A stretch of 64,000 bases of DNA from Tateyamaria omphalii (GCF_001969365.1 NZ_CP019312.1:620001-684000); one strand, 5' to 3'; shown: positions 29,783-38,689, numbered from the stretch's first letter. Notes: generated by a model not told the origin, from the letters alone. Translations and numbers: made by a program.

Positions 29783-29810
29783 AGGGGCCGCGCGATGCAC
29801 AGCCCCTTTT
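29783..29810 (+). terminator. Intrinsic terminator after GNAT gene
   Basis: AGGGGC (29783-29788) pairs with GCCCCT (29802-29807), giving T4 at 29807-29810. Position and orientation fit termination of the rightward GNAT gene. Confidence 0.6.
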
Positions 29811-29823
29811 GGTGTTTCGGTGC

Positions 29824-29844
29824 GGTGCGCAGTGACTGCGCACC
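29824..29844. terminator. Perfect stem-loop downstream of fadJ
   Basis: GGTGCGCAG-TGA-CTGCGCACC is a perfect 9-bp stem just past the leftward fadJ stop at 29851, likely its transcription end. The sequence type (TGCGCAGT...CTGCGCACCCTACG) is one I associate with repeated Rhodobacteraceae intergenic stems. Confidence 0.5.
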
Positions 29845-29850
29845 CTACGG

Positions 29851-32049
29851 TCAGGCGGCCTTGGCTGCGTCGGGGCCGAAGCGGCCGTAGAAGCTTTGGT
29901 TCTTTTCCGCCATCTCGCGCAGCAGGTCAGGGCATTTGAACCGTTCGCCGTATTTGGCTTCCAACTGATCACACCGTTCGGCGGCGTAGGGCGCGCCGAT
30001 GATGTCGAGCCAGCTAAGCGGACCGCCGGACCAAGGGGCAAAGCCCCAGCCGAGGATCGCGCCCACATCGCCCTCGCGGATGTCCATCAACACGCCTTCT
30101 TCCAGCGCGCGGACGGCTTCGAGCACTTGAGAGAACAGCAAGCGGTGCTGCACTTCCGTCAACTCGGGCTGGTCGTCCATCAGCGGGTACTTGTCATGCA
30201 CGCCGCGCCAGATGCCGGTGCGTTTGCCTTTCTCATCGTAGTCGTAGAAGCCCGCGTTCGCCTTGCGGCCCATGCGCCCCAACTCTTCCAGCCAGAAGAT
30301 CAGGTCGTCGGAGGGGCTGTCGGGATAGTCGTCGCCCATGGCAGCCTTGGTCGCGCGCGCGATCTTGGCGCCCAGATCAATGGCCGTTTCGTCCGTCAAT
30401 TGCAGCGGACCCAGCGGCATGCCGACCATCTTGGCGGCGTTTTCGATCAGCGCGGGTTCGACCCCTTCTGTGACCATCCGCGTCCCTTCGTTGATGTAGG
30501 GAATAATGCAGCGGTTGGCGTAGAAGAAGCGCGCGTCGTTGACCACGATAGGCGTTTTGCGGATCTGGCGCACGTAATCCAGCGCCTTGGCCACGGCTCG
30601 GTCGCCGGTGTTCGCGCCTTTGATGATCTCGACCAGCAGCATCTTTTCGACGGGCGAGAAGAAGTGGATGCCGATGAACTGGTCCTGGTTCTTGCTGGCC
30701 TTCGCCAGTTCGGAGATTGGCAGGGTCGAGGTGTTGGAGGCAAAGATGCAGTCGTCGGGGATGATCGCCTCGACCTTTTGCGTGATCTCGGCCTTGACGG
30801 CTGGGTCTTCGAACACGGCCTCGATGATCAGGTCGCAGCCTTTCAGTGCGTCCAGATCAGGCGTGGCGGTGATGCGGGACAGGAGTGCTGCGCCCTTTTC
30901 TTGCGTGGTCTTGCCGCGTTTGATGCCGCCCTCGACATATTTCTCGGAGTAGTTCTTGCCCCGATCCGCCGACTCTTGGTCGCGGTCGATCAGCACCACT
31001 TCGATGCCCGCCTGAGCCGAAACAAGCGCAATGCCCGCGCCCATCAGGCCCGCGCCCAGCACGCCAAGCTTCTTGACCCGTTGGTCTTCGATGCCTTGGG
31101 GCCGCACGGCCCCTTTCTCCAGCGCTTCCTTGTTGAGGAAGAGCGATCGGATCATGGCACCGGAGGAGGGGTTCATCAGCACGTTGGTGAACCAGCGCGC
31201 TTCGATCTTCAGCGCGGTGTCGAAAGGCACAAGCGCGCCTTCATAGACGGCACTCAGCAGCGCCTTGGCAGCGGGATAAACCCCTTGGGTCTTGCCGTTC
31301 ACCATCGCGGCCGCACCCACAAAGGTCATGAAGCCCGCAGGGTGGTAGGGGGCACCGCCAGGCATCTTGTAGCCCTTCTGGTCCCAGGGTTTCACAAGGT
31401 CGGCGTCCGTCGCGCTCAGCACCCAGTCGCGGGCGGCGGCAACGGGGTCGGCGACGACCTCATCCACCAGCTTGCCCTTGGCCTTGTCGGGCGACACCAT
31501 CTTGCCTTCCAGCAGGAAGGGCGAGGCGTCCATCGCGCCCAGCTTGCGCGCCAGACGGGTCGTGCCTCCTGCGCCGGGGAAGATCCCGACAAGGATTTCG
31601 GGCAGGCCCACCTTGGCCTTGGGGTTGTCCGCGATGAAAGTGCGGTGCGTGGCCAGCGGCAATTCCAGACCGATGCCCGCGGCGGTGCCGGGAAGGGCAG
31701 CGGCAATCGGCTTGCCGCCCTTGTTGGTCTTGGGGTCCATGCCCGCGCGTTCGATCTTGCGCAGGAGGCCGTGCATTTTCATCGTGCCTTCAAAGAGGCC
31801 CTTGGCGGGGTTGTCGCCCGCGTCTTCCTTCATCTTGGCGAGCAGGTTCAGGTCCATACCGCCCGCGAAGGTGTCCTTGCCGGAGGTTATGACGACACCC
31901 TTGACGGTGTCATCGGCCAGCACGTCGTCGATGTGGTCATTGAGTTGCGCAAGCCCTTCGAGGGACATGACATTCATGGTCTTGCCGGGCACGTCCCATG
32001 TGATGGTCGCGATGCCGTCGGCGTCTTTGGTCAGTGTAAAGTCAGCCAT
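29851..32049 (-). CDS. fadJ: Fatty-acid oxidation multifunctional protein: enoyl-CoA hydratase / 3-hydroxyacyl-CoA dehydrogenase
   Basis: The 732-residue alpha subunit of the beta-oxidation complex hydrates enoyl-CoA and oxidises L-3-hydroxyacyl-CoA. The N-terminal crotonase domain has GKDTFAGGMDLNLL and the oxyanion segment LPGTAAGIGLELPLATH. The dehydrogenase domain starts near residue 325 with Rossmann GVLGAGLMGAGIALVS and carries IGIHFFSPVEKMLLVEIIKG. The gene lies 15 bases after fadA, so the thiolase and hydratase/dehydrogenase are made together. FadB and FadJ are hard to separate by sequence alone, so the symbol is approximate. Confidence 0.93.
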   Translation of the reverse strand: MADFTLTKDADGIATITWDVPGKTMNVMSLEGLAQLNDHIDDVLADDTVKGVVITSGKDTFAGGMDLNLLAKMKEDAGDNPAKGLFEGTMKMHGLLRKIERAGMDPKTNKGGKPIAAALPGTAAGIGLELPLATHRTFIADNPKAKVGLPEILVGIFPGAGGTTRLARKLGAMDASPFLLEGKMVSPDKAKGKLVDEVVADPVAAARDWVLSATDADLVKPWDQKGYKMPGGAPYHPAGFMTFVGAAAMVNGKTQGVYPAAKALLSAVYEGALVPFDTALKIEARWFTNVLMNPSSGAMIRSLFLNKEALEKGAVRPQGIEDQRVKKLGVLGAGLMGAGIALVSAQAGIEVVLIDRDQESADRGKNYSEKYVEGGIKRGKTTQEKGAALLSRITATPDLDALKGCDLIIEAVFEDPAVKAEITQKVEAIIPDDCIFASNTSTLPISELAKASKNQDQFIGIHFFSPVEKMLLVEIIKGANTGDRAVAKALDYVRQIRKTPIVVNDARFFYANRCIIPYINEGTRMVTEGVEPALIENAAKMVGMPLGPLQLTDETAIDLGAKIARATKAAMGDDYPDSPSDDLIFWLEELGRMGRKANAGFYDYDEKGKRTGIWRGVHDKYPLMDDQPELTEVQHRLLFSQVLEAVRALEEGVLMDIREGDVGAILGWGFAPWSGGPLSWLDIIGAPYAAERCDQLEAKYGERFKCPDLLREMAEKNQSFYGRFGPDAAKAA

Positions 32050-32064
32050 GGTTTTCTTCTCCCC

Positions 32065-33276
32065 TTACACGCGTTCAATGATTGTGGCCGCACCCATGCC
32101 GGAGGCGACGCAGAGGGTGGCAAGGCCGGTTTCCTTGTCGGTCCGCTCCATCTCGTCCAGCAGTGTGCCGAGGATCATGGCCCCGGTGGCGCCGAGCGGG
32201 TGGCCCATGGCAATGGCGCCGCCGTTCACGTTCACCTTGCCGTGGTCGACATCAAAGGCCTGCAGGAAGCGCAGGACGACGGCGGCAAAGGCTTCGTTAA
32301 CCTCGAACAGGTCGATGTCGCCAATGTTCATGCCGGTCTGGGCCAGGATGCGTTCGGTGACGGGCACGGGGCCGGTCAGGTTGATGGTGGGATCGGTGCC
32401 GATCTTCGCGGTGGACCTGATGCGTGCGCGGGGTTTGAGCCCCAGCTTTTCGCCCAACTCCTCGTTGCCGATCAGCAGGGCGGCGGCACCGTCCACGATG
32501 CCCGAGCTATTCCCTGCATGGTGCACGTGGTTGATGCGCTCAAGGTGCGGGTATTTCATCAGCGCCACTTTGTCGAAGCCGGGCATGACCTTGCCCATGG
32601 CTTCAAAGGCGGGGTTGAGGGAACCCAGCGACTGCATGTCCGTCTGCGGACGCATGTATTCGTCATGGTCGAGGATCGGCAGGCCGTTCTGGTCGGTGAC
32701 AGTGATGACCGACTTCTCGAACCGCTTGTCGTCCCACGCCTCTTTCGCGCGGCGCTGGCTCTCGACCGAATACTGGTCAACGTCATCGCGGGAAAACCCG
32801 TATTCGGTGGCGATCAGGTCCGCGCCGATGCCCTGCGGGGCAAAGTAGCTTTCCATGGCGATGGAAGGGTCAGCGGCGATGGCCGCCCCATCTGAGCCCA
32901 TGGCAACACGGCCCATCATCTCGACGCCACCGGCGATATAGCCGTCACCGGCGCCGCCGCGCACCTGGTTGGAGGCGATGTTGACGGCTTCGAGACCGGA
33001 GGCGCAGAAGCGGTTGATGGCGATGCCGGGAATGGCTTCATCCAGGTCCGAGGCCAGCACAGCGGTCCGGGCGAGGTTGCCGCCCTGTTCCATAACTTGG
33101 GTGACGTTGCCCCAGATCACATCCTCGACCACGTGGCCCTCGATGTTGTTGCGCTCTTTCAGCGCGTTCAGGGTCAGCGTGGACAGGCGCAGCGAGGTCA
33201 CCTCGTGCAGCGCACCATCCTTGCGGCCCTTGCCGCGCGGCGTGCGGATCGCGTCGTAGATATAGGCTTCGGTCAT
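32065..33276 (-). CDS. fadA: Acetyl-CoA C-acyltransferase (thiolase)
   Basis: This 403-residue thiolase splits 3-ketoacyl-CoA at the end of each beta-oxidation turn. It has the nucleophilic Cys in RFCASGLEAVN, the GGAIAMGHPLGATGA motif with catalytic His, and the C-terminal Cys in LCVASGMGAATI. It is first in the fadA-fadJ pair. The 96-base upstream region holds a perfect TAGACC/GGTCTA inverted repeat, likely the operator of a fatty-acid regulator. Confidence 0.94.
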   Translation of the reverse strand: MTEAYIYDAIRTPRGKGRKDGALHEVTSLRLSTLTLNALKERNNIEGHVVEDVIWGNVTQVMEQGGNLARTAVLASDLDEAIPGIAINRFCASGLEAVNIASNQVRGGAGDGYIAGGVEMMGRVAMGSDGAAIAADPSIAMESYFAPQGIGADLIATEYGFSRDDVDQYSVESQRRAKEAWDDKRFEKSVITVTDQNGLPILDHDEYMRPQTDMQSLGSLNPAFEAMGKVMPGFDKVALMKYPHLERINHVHHAGNSSGIVDGAAALLIGNEELGEKLGLKPRARIRSTAKIGTDPTINLTGPVPVTERILAQTGMNIGDIDLFEVNEAFAAVVLRFLQAFDVDHGKVNVNGGAIAMGHPLGATGAMILGTLLDEMERTDKETGLATLCVASGMGAATIIERV

Positions 33277-33323
33277 CGGGTTTGTCCTCCTGCCAAGTGG
33301 CGTGTCTTTGTCTTCAAGTGGGG

Positions 33324-33339
33324 TAGACCGGATGGTCTA
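33324..33339. promoter_or_regulatory. Operator-like inverted repeat upstream of fadA-fadJ
   Basis: TAGACC-GGAT-GGTCTA is a perfect 6-bp inverted repeat 48 bases upstream of the fadA start. Its size and the flanking A/T suit a TetR-family dimer site. No TetR gene lies in this window. A single TGACGT box (33348-33353), like those before the MerR gene at 38 kb, is next to it. Confidence 0.45.
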
Positions 33340-33372
33340 ATCAAGGGTGACGTTGCGGCGGTTCAGGTAAAC

Positions 33373-34005
33373 TTACGCACGATCGGCAGGGGAGCCGGGC
33401 ATGAGGTCGTAGGGCGCCTTCCAGCCGGGCTGGTCAGATATGTTGGTCAGCCAGCGGTCGATATTGGGCCAGTCGGCGCGGTCGAAGCCAAAGGGTTCGG
33501 GGTAGTAGAGGTAACCGCAGCAGCTCAGATCGGCGTTCGTGATCCCGTCGCCCACGATCCAGTCGCGTCCCTCAAGATGACTGTCCAGCACGGCATAGGC
33601 CGCTTTGAGACGCCCCTGGTTGAACCCAATGACCTCCTGAGGGCGCTTGTCTTCGGGCAGGAAGTTCATCAGGAAACGGGTCATCCCGCACATGGAACTG
33701 AGCTTGTGGTTGTCCCAGAGCACCCAGCGCAGCACTTCGTATTTGTCGTCCCCTTCGCCCCCGAACTTGCCGGTCTTGTCGGTGATGTACTGCTGGATGA
33801 CGCCAGACTGGCTGATACAGTGATCGCCATCCTGAAGCAAAGGCGCCTCACCCATCGGGTTAAGGGCGCGGTACTCGTCTGTTCGCGCGGCGCCGCCGAA
33901 AAAGTCGACGAAGACCGGTTCCCAATCAAGACCGGAGAGTTGCAGCGCGAGGGCCGCCTTGTAGGAGTTCCCGCTTTCACCAAAGCAGTGCAGTTTGAAG
34001 GTCAT
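33373..34005 (-). CDS. Glutathione S-transferase
   Basis: The 210-residue protein has a thioredoxin-like N-terminal domain (LHCFGESGNSYKAALALQLS) with the cis-Pro/substrate segment GEAPLLQDGDHCISQSGVI, and an all-helical C-terminal domain (about 90-210). The catalytic N-terminal residue is probably Ser in GESGNS. It could conjugate or reduce electrophiles. It precedes fadA in the same direction with 96 bases between them that include an operator-like repeat, so the link to beta-oxidation is loose. Confidence 0.9.
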   Translation of the reverse strand: MTFKLHCFGESGNSYKAALALQLSGLDWEPVFVDFFGGAARTDEYRALNPMGEAPLLQDGDHCISQSGVIQQYITDKTGKFGGEGDDKYEVLRWVLWDNHKLSSMCGMTRFLMNFLPEDKRPQEVIGFNQGRLKAAYAVLDSHLEGRDWIVGDGITNADLSCCGYLYYPEPFGFDRADWPNIDRWLTNISDQPGWKAPYDLMPGSPADRA

Positions 34006-34080
34006 GGGTGCGGGCCTTTCCGGTCTTGAGAATTGAGAAGGCAGGACCGGTGGGTTTCACACCCCCCGGACCCCCCGTGC

Positions 34081-34268
34081 GGTTTATCTGGCGAAATGAA
34101 GATGATCTCGTTTACGCCACATTAAGGTTAATGCCCCGATGGTAGATGGGCATGGCAGGCTGCGGGGCTGAGCCATGTGCGAAGTGAAGCCCTGCTTTCC
34201 CGGCCTCGGTGGACACCGCCCGCGGAAAGCAGGGTGGATCCTATCTTCATTTCGCAAAATAAACCGCC
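34081..34268. mobile_element. MITE-like noncoding element with inverted ends
   Basis: The gap 34006-34309 has no gene. It contains a left end GGTTTATCTGGCGAAATGAA (34081-34100, continuing GATGATC) and a right end that is nearly its reverse complement (about 34240-34268). About 21 of the first 23 positions match. Between them a perfect 11-bp stem, CCCTGCTTTCC (34190-34200) with GGAAAGCAGGG (34224-34234), holds an inner CGGTG/CACCG hairpin. Each end is also a copy (d and e) of the dispersed AAATA/CTTCATT repeat. It may be a miniature inverted-repeat element, or two repeats acting as a bidirectional transcription end. No target-site duplication is obvious. Confidence 0.45.
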
Positions 34269-34309
34269 CCCGGAGGGCCGACCCGACACAAGCCGCTCCG
34301 CCAGACGCA

Positions 34310-35467
34310 TCAAAACGCCCTCGCAATCAACTCTTTCATGATCTCGTTCGTGCCGCCGTAGATGCGTTGCACCCGTGCATCCGTCCACATGCCGCCGATG
34401 TCGTAGTCATTGGTGAAACCGTAGCCGCCATGGAGTTGCAAACACTCGTCCAGCACCCAGGCCTGGGTGTCCGTGGTCCAGTATTTGCACATGGCGGCCT
34501 TGTCGACGGTCAGTTCCCCGCGGATGTGTTCGGCCATACATTCGTCAAAAAAGGACCGGCTGACCATGGTTTTGGTCTTGGCCTCCGCCAGCTTGAACCG
34601 GGTGTTCTGGAATTGCAGGAGGTTGCCGCCGAAGGCTTCGCGTTCCTTGCAGTAGGCCAGGGTACGCTCCACTGCCCCTTCCATGGCACCCACGGCCGAA
34701 CAGGCGATCACCAGCCGTTCCTGTGGCAGTTGCTGCATGAGTTGATAGAACCCCAGGCCCTCGGTGCCGCCGAGGATGTTTTCGGGTGCGATCTCGACAT
34801 TGTCGAAGAACAGCTCGGACGTGTCCGAGGCGTGCATACCAATCTTGTCAAGGTTGCGGCCGCGTTGAAATCCCTCAGCCCCGTCGGTTTCCAGCACGAC
34901 CAGCGACACGCCTTTCGAGCCCTGGGTCGGGTCGGTCTTTGCCGCGACCACGATCAGGTTGGCGTGTTGTCCGTTGGTGATAAAGGTTTTCGAACCGGTC
35001 AGCTGGTAGGCGTTGCCGTCGAGGGTGGCGCGGGTCTTGATCGCCTGCACATCGGACCCGGTTGACGGCTCTGTCATCGCCAGCGCGCCCACCAATTCGC
35101 CCGTCACCAGTTTGGGCAGCCAGCGCTGTTTCTGATCTTCGGTCCCATAGGCCAGCACGTAATGCGCAACGATGCCCGAATGGATACCGTGGCCCCAGGC
35201 CGCGAGGTTCGCGCGGGCCGCTTCGATGAGGATTGCGGCTTCGTGGCCGAAATCGCCGCCCGCGCCGCCGTATTCTTCGGGGATCGACGGGCAGAGCAGG
35301 CCCAGCTCGCCGGCTTGGGCCCAAGTCTCGCGGTCCATCTCGCCTTGTTTGCGCCAGCGGTCGAAATGCGGCGCCCATTCATTGGTGATGAACTGCGCCG
35401 TCATGTCGGCGATCATCTGGTGTTCTTCGGTCATCCATGTGGACGGACCGGCAGCCATATCTTTCAT
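34310..35467 (-). CDS. Acyl-CoA dehydrogenase
   Basis: This 385-residue FAD enzyme oxidises an acyl-CoA to the trans-2-enoyl-CoA. FAD- and substrate-binding segments are [18 protein letters not shown] and [18 protein letters not shown]. The C-terminal [20 protein letters not shown] and [19 protein letters not shown] carry the usual family features, with GGTNEI near the end. Chain-length preference cannot be read. It follows the small RHH gene by 24 bases and is likely cotranscribed with it. Confidence 0.93.
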   Translation of the reverse strand: MKDMAAGPSTWMTEEHQMIADMTAQFITNEWAPHFDRWRKQGEMDRETWAQAGELGLLCPSIPEEYGGAGGDFGHEAAILIEAARANLAAWGHGIHSGIVAHYVLAYGTEDQKQRWLPKLVTGELVGALAMTEPSTGSDVQAIKTRATLDGNAYQLTGSKTFITNGQHANLIVVAAKTDPTQGSKGVSLVVLETDGAEGFQRGRNLDKIGMHASDTSELFFDNVEIAPENILGGTEGLGFYQLMQQLPQERLVIACSAVGAMEGAVERTLAYCKEREAFGGNLLQFQNTRFKLAEAKTKTMVSRSFFDECMAEHIRGELTVDKAAMCKYWTTDTQAWVLDECLQLHGGYGFTNDYDIGGMWTDARVQRIYGGTNEIMKELIARAF

Positions 35468-35491
35468 ATCTCTCCTCCCCAGGAGATTGGA

Positions 35492-35704
35492 TCAGCGCTT
35501 GCGCGCCTCCAACTCGGAATTGAACAGCCGCAGGCGGGCTGTCAGGTTTTCCTCGTTCATAACGCTATCGAAATTCTCGAACAGGAACGACAGGGCCTCG
35601 CCCTCGTCCAGACCCGCATCGGCGGCAAACCGCTTGAGGCGGCGATAGCCGTCTTCGGTCATGGCCACGGGAAAGCGGCGGGTCAGGCGAAAGCGTTTGG
35701 GCAT
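35492..35704 (-). CDS. Small ribbon-helix-helix-like protein
   Basis: The 70 residues (KRFRLTRRFPVAMTEDGYRR, LKRFAADAGLDEGEALSFLF) have a beta-strand followed by two helices, as in Arc/MetJ-type DNA-binding proteins. A 20-residue helical tail follows. GGAGGG precedes the ATG. It sits between two acyl-CoA dehydrogenase genes, directly upstream of one and just past the terminator of the other. It could therefore be a local regulator of fatty-acid genes. The RHH assignment is by pattern only. Confidence 0.65.
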   Translation of the reverse strand: MPKRFRLTRRFPVAMTEDGYRRLKRFAADAGLDEGEALSFLFENFDSVMNEENLTARLRLFNSELEARKR

Positions 35705-35713
35705 GGTCCCTCC

Positions 35714-35746
35714 AAAAAAGTAAGGCGGGGGTGTCCCCCGCCTTAC
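35714..35746 (-). terminator. Intrinsic terminator of the 593-residue acyl-CoA dehydrogenase gene
   Basis: On the minus strand GTAAGGCGGGGG-ACA-CCCCCGCCTTAC, a perfect 12-bp stem, is followed immediately by T6. This is the strongest intrinsic terminator in the window. It stands 6 bases past the dehydrogenase stop and only about 10 bases before the start of the small RHH gene. Confidence 0.9.
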
Positions 35747-35751
35747 AGACT

Positions 35752-37533
35752 TTAGAAGTTTGCCGCTTCCAGTGCCATCACTGTATCCGCCCCCGACTGG
35801 ATGCGCGTCAGGTGCAGCGCCGTGGCCGGCAATTGCCGCGCCATGTAGTAGCGACCGGTTGCCAGCTTGGTCTCGTGGAAGTCCGTGTCAGACGTGCCGT
35901 TCGCCAGCGCCTCGCGTGAGGCTTTGCCCATCTTGGCCCACATCAGGCCCAGGCAGACATGGCCGAACATGTGCATGAAGTCGTAGCTTCCGCTCAGCGC
36001 GTTGTTCGGGTTCGTCATGCCGTTCTGCATGAAGTACATGCCCGCGGCTTGCAGGTCCTTGGAGGCCACCTTGAGCGGCTCCAGAAACTCCTTGTCGAAC
36101 GCTTCGTCCTGACCGGAATTGTCCTTGATGAAGGATTTGACCAGATCAAAGAATGCCATCACGTGCTTGCCGCCGTCCTGCGCCAGCTTGCGGCCCACGA
36201 GGTCCAGCGCCTGAACGCCGTTGGCCCCTTCGTAGATCATCGCGATGCGGGCGTCGCGGGTGTATTGCGACATGCCCCATTCCTCGATGTAGCCGTGACC
36301 GCCATAGACCTGCTGGGCCTTGATGGTGTTGTCATAGCCGACATCCGTCAGGAAGCCCTTGATGATCGGGGTCAGCAGCGACACCAGGCCGTCAGCGTCC
36401 TTGTCGCCAGCGCGGTGGGCAGCGTCGATCATGGTCGCCCCCCACAGGATGAAGGCGCGCGCGCCCTCGGCAAAGCTTTTCTGCTCCATCAGCGAGCGGC
36501 GGATGTCGGGATGCACGATCAGTGGGTCGGCGGGCTTTTCGGGCGCCTTGGCCCCGGTCACGTCGCGGCCCTGCAGGCGGTCCTTGGCATATTCAAGCGC
36601 GTTCTGATACGCGACCTCGGCCTGGGACAGGCCCTGCATGCCAACGCCCAAACGCGCTTCGTTCATCATGGTGAACATTGCGCGCATGCCCTTGTGCTCT
36701 TCACCCACAAGGTAGCCCACGGCGTCGTCGTAGTTCATCACGCAGGTGGAGTTGCCGTGAATGCCCATCTTCTCTTCGATGCTGCCCACCGAAACGCCAT
36801 TGCGTGCGCCCAGGGAGCCATCGTCGTTTACGCATATTTTTGGAACAATGAAGAGCGACACACCCTTGATCCCCTCGGGCCCGCCTTCGATCTTGGCGAG
36901 GACCAGGTGGATGATGTTCTCGGCCATGTCGTGTTCACCGGCGGAGATGAAGATCTTCTGCCCCGTGATCCGGTAGGTGCCGTCATCCTGCGGGGCCGCC
37001 TTGGTGCGCATCAGGCCCAGATCGGTGCCGCAATGCGGTTCGGTCAGGTTCATGGTGCCGGTCCATTCGCAGGACACCATCTTGGGCAGATAGGTTTCCT
37101 TCTGCTGCTGCGAGCCGTGCGCCAGGATGGCCGAGGCCGCGCCATGGGTCAGGCCCTGGTACATGGTGAAGGCCATGTTGGCGGACGAGAACATCTCGCC
37201 CACGGCGGTGCCCATGACATAGGGCATGTTCTGGCCGCCGAACTCCTCGGGCATGTCCAGACCGGGCCAGCCGCCCTCTTTCACCTGCTCGAACGCGTCC
37301 TTGAACCCGGTGGGGGTGTAGACGACGCCGTTTTCCAACCGGCACCCTTCCTTGTCGCCCACGACGTTCAGTGGGGCGAGGACTTCGGAGGTCAGCTTGC
37401 CTGCTTCTTCCAGGATGGCGGAGGTGAAGTCGGCTTCCAACTCATCATAGCCGGGGATGTCGGACCCTGTGACGTTCAGGACGTCGTGCAGGATGAATTG
37501 CATGTCTTTGGTGGGGGGCGTGTAGCTTGGCAT
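35752..37533 (-). CDS. Acyl-CoA dehydrogenase, long DmdC-like type
   Basis: The 593-residue form is longer than classic acyl-CoA dehydrogenases because of a C-terminal extension (about 460-593). Core motifs are [33 protein letters not shown], and [20 protein letters not shown] with [15 protein letters not shown]. This subfamily includes DmdC, which oxidises 3-methylmercaptopropionyl-CoA in the DMSP demethylation pathway, and other acyl-CoA dehydrogenases, so specificity is open. It lies 27 bases after the merR gene, probably an autoregulated merR-dehydrogenase operon, and ends in a perfect terminator. Confidence 0.9.
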   Translation of the reverse strand: MPSYTPPTKDMQFILHDVLNVTGSDIPGYDELEADFTSAILEEAGKLTSEVLAPLNVVGDKEGCRLENGVVYTPTGFKDAFEQVKEGGWPGLDMPEEFGGQNMPYVMGTAVGEMFSSANMAFTMYQGLTHGAASAILAHGSQQQKETYLPKMVSCEWTGTMNLTEPHCGTDLGLMRTKAAPQDDGTYRITGQKIFISAGEHDMAENIIHLVLAKIEGGPEGIKGVSLFIVPKICVNDDGSLGARNGVSVGSIEEKMGIHGNSTCVMNYDDAVGYLVGEEHKGMRAMFTMMNEARLGVGMQGLSQAEVAYQNALEYAKDRLQGRDVTGAKAPEKPADPLIVHPDIRRSLMEQKSFAEGARAFILWGATMIDAAHRAGDKDADGLVSLLTPIIKGFLTDVGYDNTIKAQQVYGGHGYIEEWGMSQYTRDARIAMIYEGANGVQALDLVGRKLAQDGGKHVMAFFDLVKSFIKDNSGQDEAFDKEFLEPLKVASKDLQAAGMYFMQNGMTNPNNALSGSYDFMHMFGHVCLGLMWAKMGKASREALANGTSDTDFHETKLATGRYYMARQLPATALHLTRIQSGADTVMALEAANF

Positions 37534-37560
37534 AAGTCTCTCTCCCTGGGTCTTTGTCGC

Positions 37561-37962
37561 TTATTCAGCGGCCTTTTTCGCTGTGTTCATCGAGGCGATC
37601 ATCTTCTCACCCCATTTCAACTGGTCCTTAAGGTCGTCGATGGCCTCGGTCAGCTCATCGCGCTGGCGCTCCATGTCGGCCATGCGGTCGCGCGCGATGT
37701 CATAGGTGCGGGCCAGCTGGGTCTGTTGCTGGTCGCCCATGTCATAGAGGTCCAGAAGCTGGCGGATTTCCTCGAGGCTGAAGCCAAAGCGCTTGCCGCG
37801 CAAGATCAGCTTCAGCCGGGCGCGGTCGCGCTTGGTGAACAGGCGCTTTTGGCCGACGCGCTGCGGGAACAGCAATTCCTTGGCTTCGTAAAAGCGCAGG
37901 GTCCGCGGCGTGACGTCGAAGGCGTCGCACATCTCGCGGATGGTCATCGTTTTCTCGGTCAT
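37561..37962 (-). CDS. MerR-family transcriptional regulator of the beta-oxidation region
   Basis: The 133-residue regulator has an N-terminal winged HTH (TIREMCDAFDVTPRTLRFYE) and a long coiled-coil dimerisation helix (about 85-130). There are no Cys metal-sensing residues, consistent with MerR proteins that respond to acyl-CoA or related ligands. A start at 37977 (MRVIRM) is possible; 37962 matches the usual MTEKTM beginning. A cluster of TGACGT boxes upstream (38031-38094) is a likely autoregulatory site. A paralogue lies at 40006-40377. Confidence 0.88.
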   Translation of the reverse strand: MTEKTMTIREMCDAFDVTPRTLRFYEAKELLFPQRVGQKRLFTKRDRARLKLILRGKRFGFSLEEIRQLLDLYDMGDQQQTQLARTYDIARDRMADMERQRDELTEAIDDLKDQLKWGEKMIASMNTAKKAAE

Positions 37963-38030
37963 TCGGATCACTCGCATCTCGTGTTACGGCAAGGACATGG
38001 GACAGCCGCGAACTCAATGCAACCGTCAGG

Positions 38031-38094
38031 TGACGTTGACGTAAGTTGTACGTTGCGTCACTTTCAAGGTTGACGTGACCGTGACGTGCGTCAA
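38031..38094. promoter_or_regulatory. TGACGT box cluster, likely MerR operator
   Basis: Four TGACGT boxes (38031, 38037, 38071, 38082) and two reverse CGTCA boxes (38056-38060, 38089-38093) crowd 64 bases upstream of merR. TGACGTAA (38037-38044) and TTGCGTCA (38053-38060) form a near-perfect inverted repeat. TTGACG (38070-38075) and CGTCAA (38089-38094) form another. The pattern resembles the ACGT-containing operators of MerR-type fatty or branched-chain acid regulators (LiuR group), from family knowledge. Confidence 0.6.
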
Positions 38095-38172
38095 GCGGTT
38101 TTTTGGATTTTTTCGACCGTGTCTTCTGGCGATGTCCATCACGCTGCGCTGCCGATTGGCGCCAATACGGCG

Positions 38173-38186
38173 TTGATTCAGGTCAA
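38173..38186. promoter_or_regulatory. FNR/FnrL-type box upstream of uspA
   Basis: TTGATTCAGGTCAA matches the TTGATNNNNATCAA consensus at 9 of 10 fixed positions. It lies 57 bases before the uspA start, a workable activating position. It suggests low-oxygen induction of the universal stress protein. Confidence 0.65.
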
Positions 38187-38242
38187 GGTTGGCACACGCC
38201 TCATCTCCTAGGCTGAAGGCTCAAGCGAACGGAGGATGAAGC

Positions 38243-38689
38243 ATGTTCAGTAAAATCGTGGTGGGTGTCGACGGATCCGAAACCTCTGACAATGCGGTGC
38301 GGATCGCGTGCGATCTGGCCGGAAAATACGGCAGCGAAATCCACATCGTGCACACGCCGCAACCGCAAACCGTGGCCTTTGCCCTTGGGGCGGTGGCGGG
38401 CTATCACGCGGTCACGACCATGCCCAGCCATGACGAGGTGGTCAAAGCGGCGCAAAAGATCGTCGATGCCGCGACCGATGTGGCCAAGACATGCGGCAGC
38501 GCGGTTGTCAGCACGCAGATTGAACAGGGTGATCCTGGCGCAGAAATCACCGGGTTTGCCCAAAAGGTCGGCGCCGATCTGATCGTCACCGGACGGCGGG
38601 GCCTGGGCAGCATCGGCTCGCTCGTGCAGGGCAGCACCAGCCAGCAGGTCAACCACCTGGCCAAATGCGCCACGCTGTCCGTGATCTGA
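38243..38689 (+). CDS. Universal stress protein, UspA family
   Basis: The 148-residue protein has the UspA fold with the ATP-binding loop near the C-terminus (VTGRRGLGSIGSLVQGSTSQ, the Gx2Gx9GS/T pattern). It starts KIVVGVDGSETSDNAVRIAC. Such proteins modulate survival under stress or oxygen limitation. An FNR-type box 57 bases upstream fits anaerobic or micro-oxic induction. The ATG at 38243 follows GGAGGA. A stem-loop follows the stop. Confidence 0.93.
   Translation: MFSKIVVGVDGSETSDNAVRIACDLAGKYGSEIHIVHTPQPQTVAFALGAVAGYHAVTTMPSHDEVVKAAQKIVDAATDVAKTCGSAVVSTQIEQGDPGAEITGFAQKVGADLIVTGRRGLGSIGSLVQGSTSQQVNHLAKCATLSVI

Noticed and set aside
29896..32895. Very long open frame (999 codons) on the + strand opposite fadJ and fadA
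   Set aside because: It lies antisense to two well-supported beta-oxidation genes, and its His/Gly/Val-rich composition is typical of a high-GC shadow frame.
35959..38073. 704-codon + strand frame opposite the acyl-CoA dehydrogenase and merR
   Set aside because: Shadow frame; both opposite genes have clear motifs.
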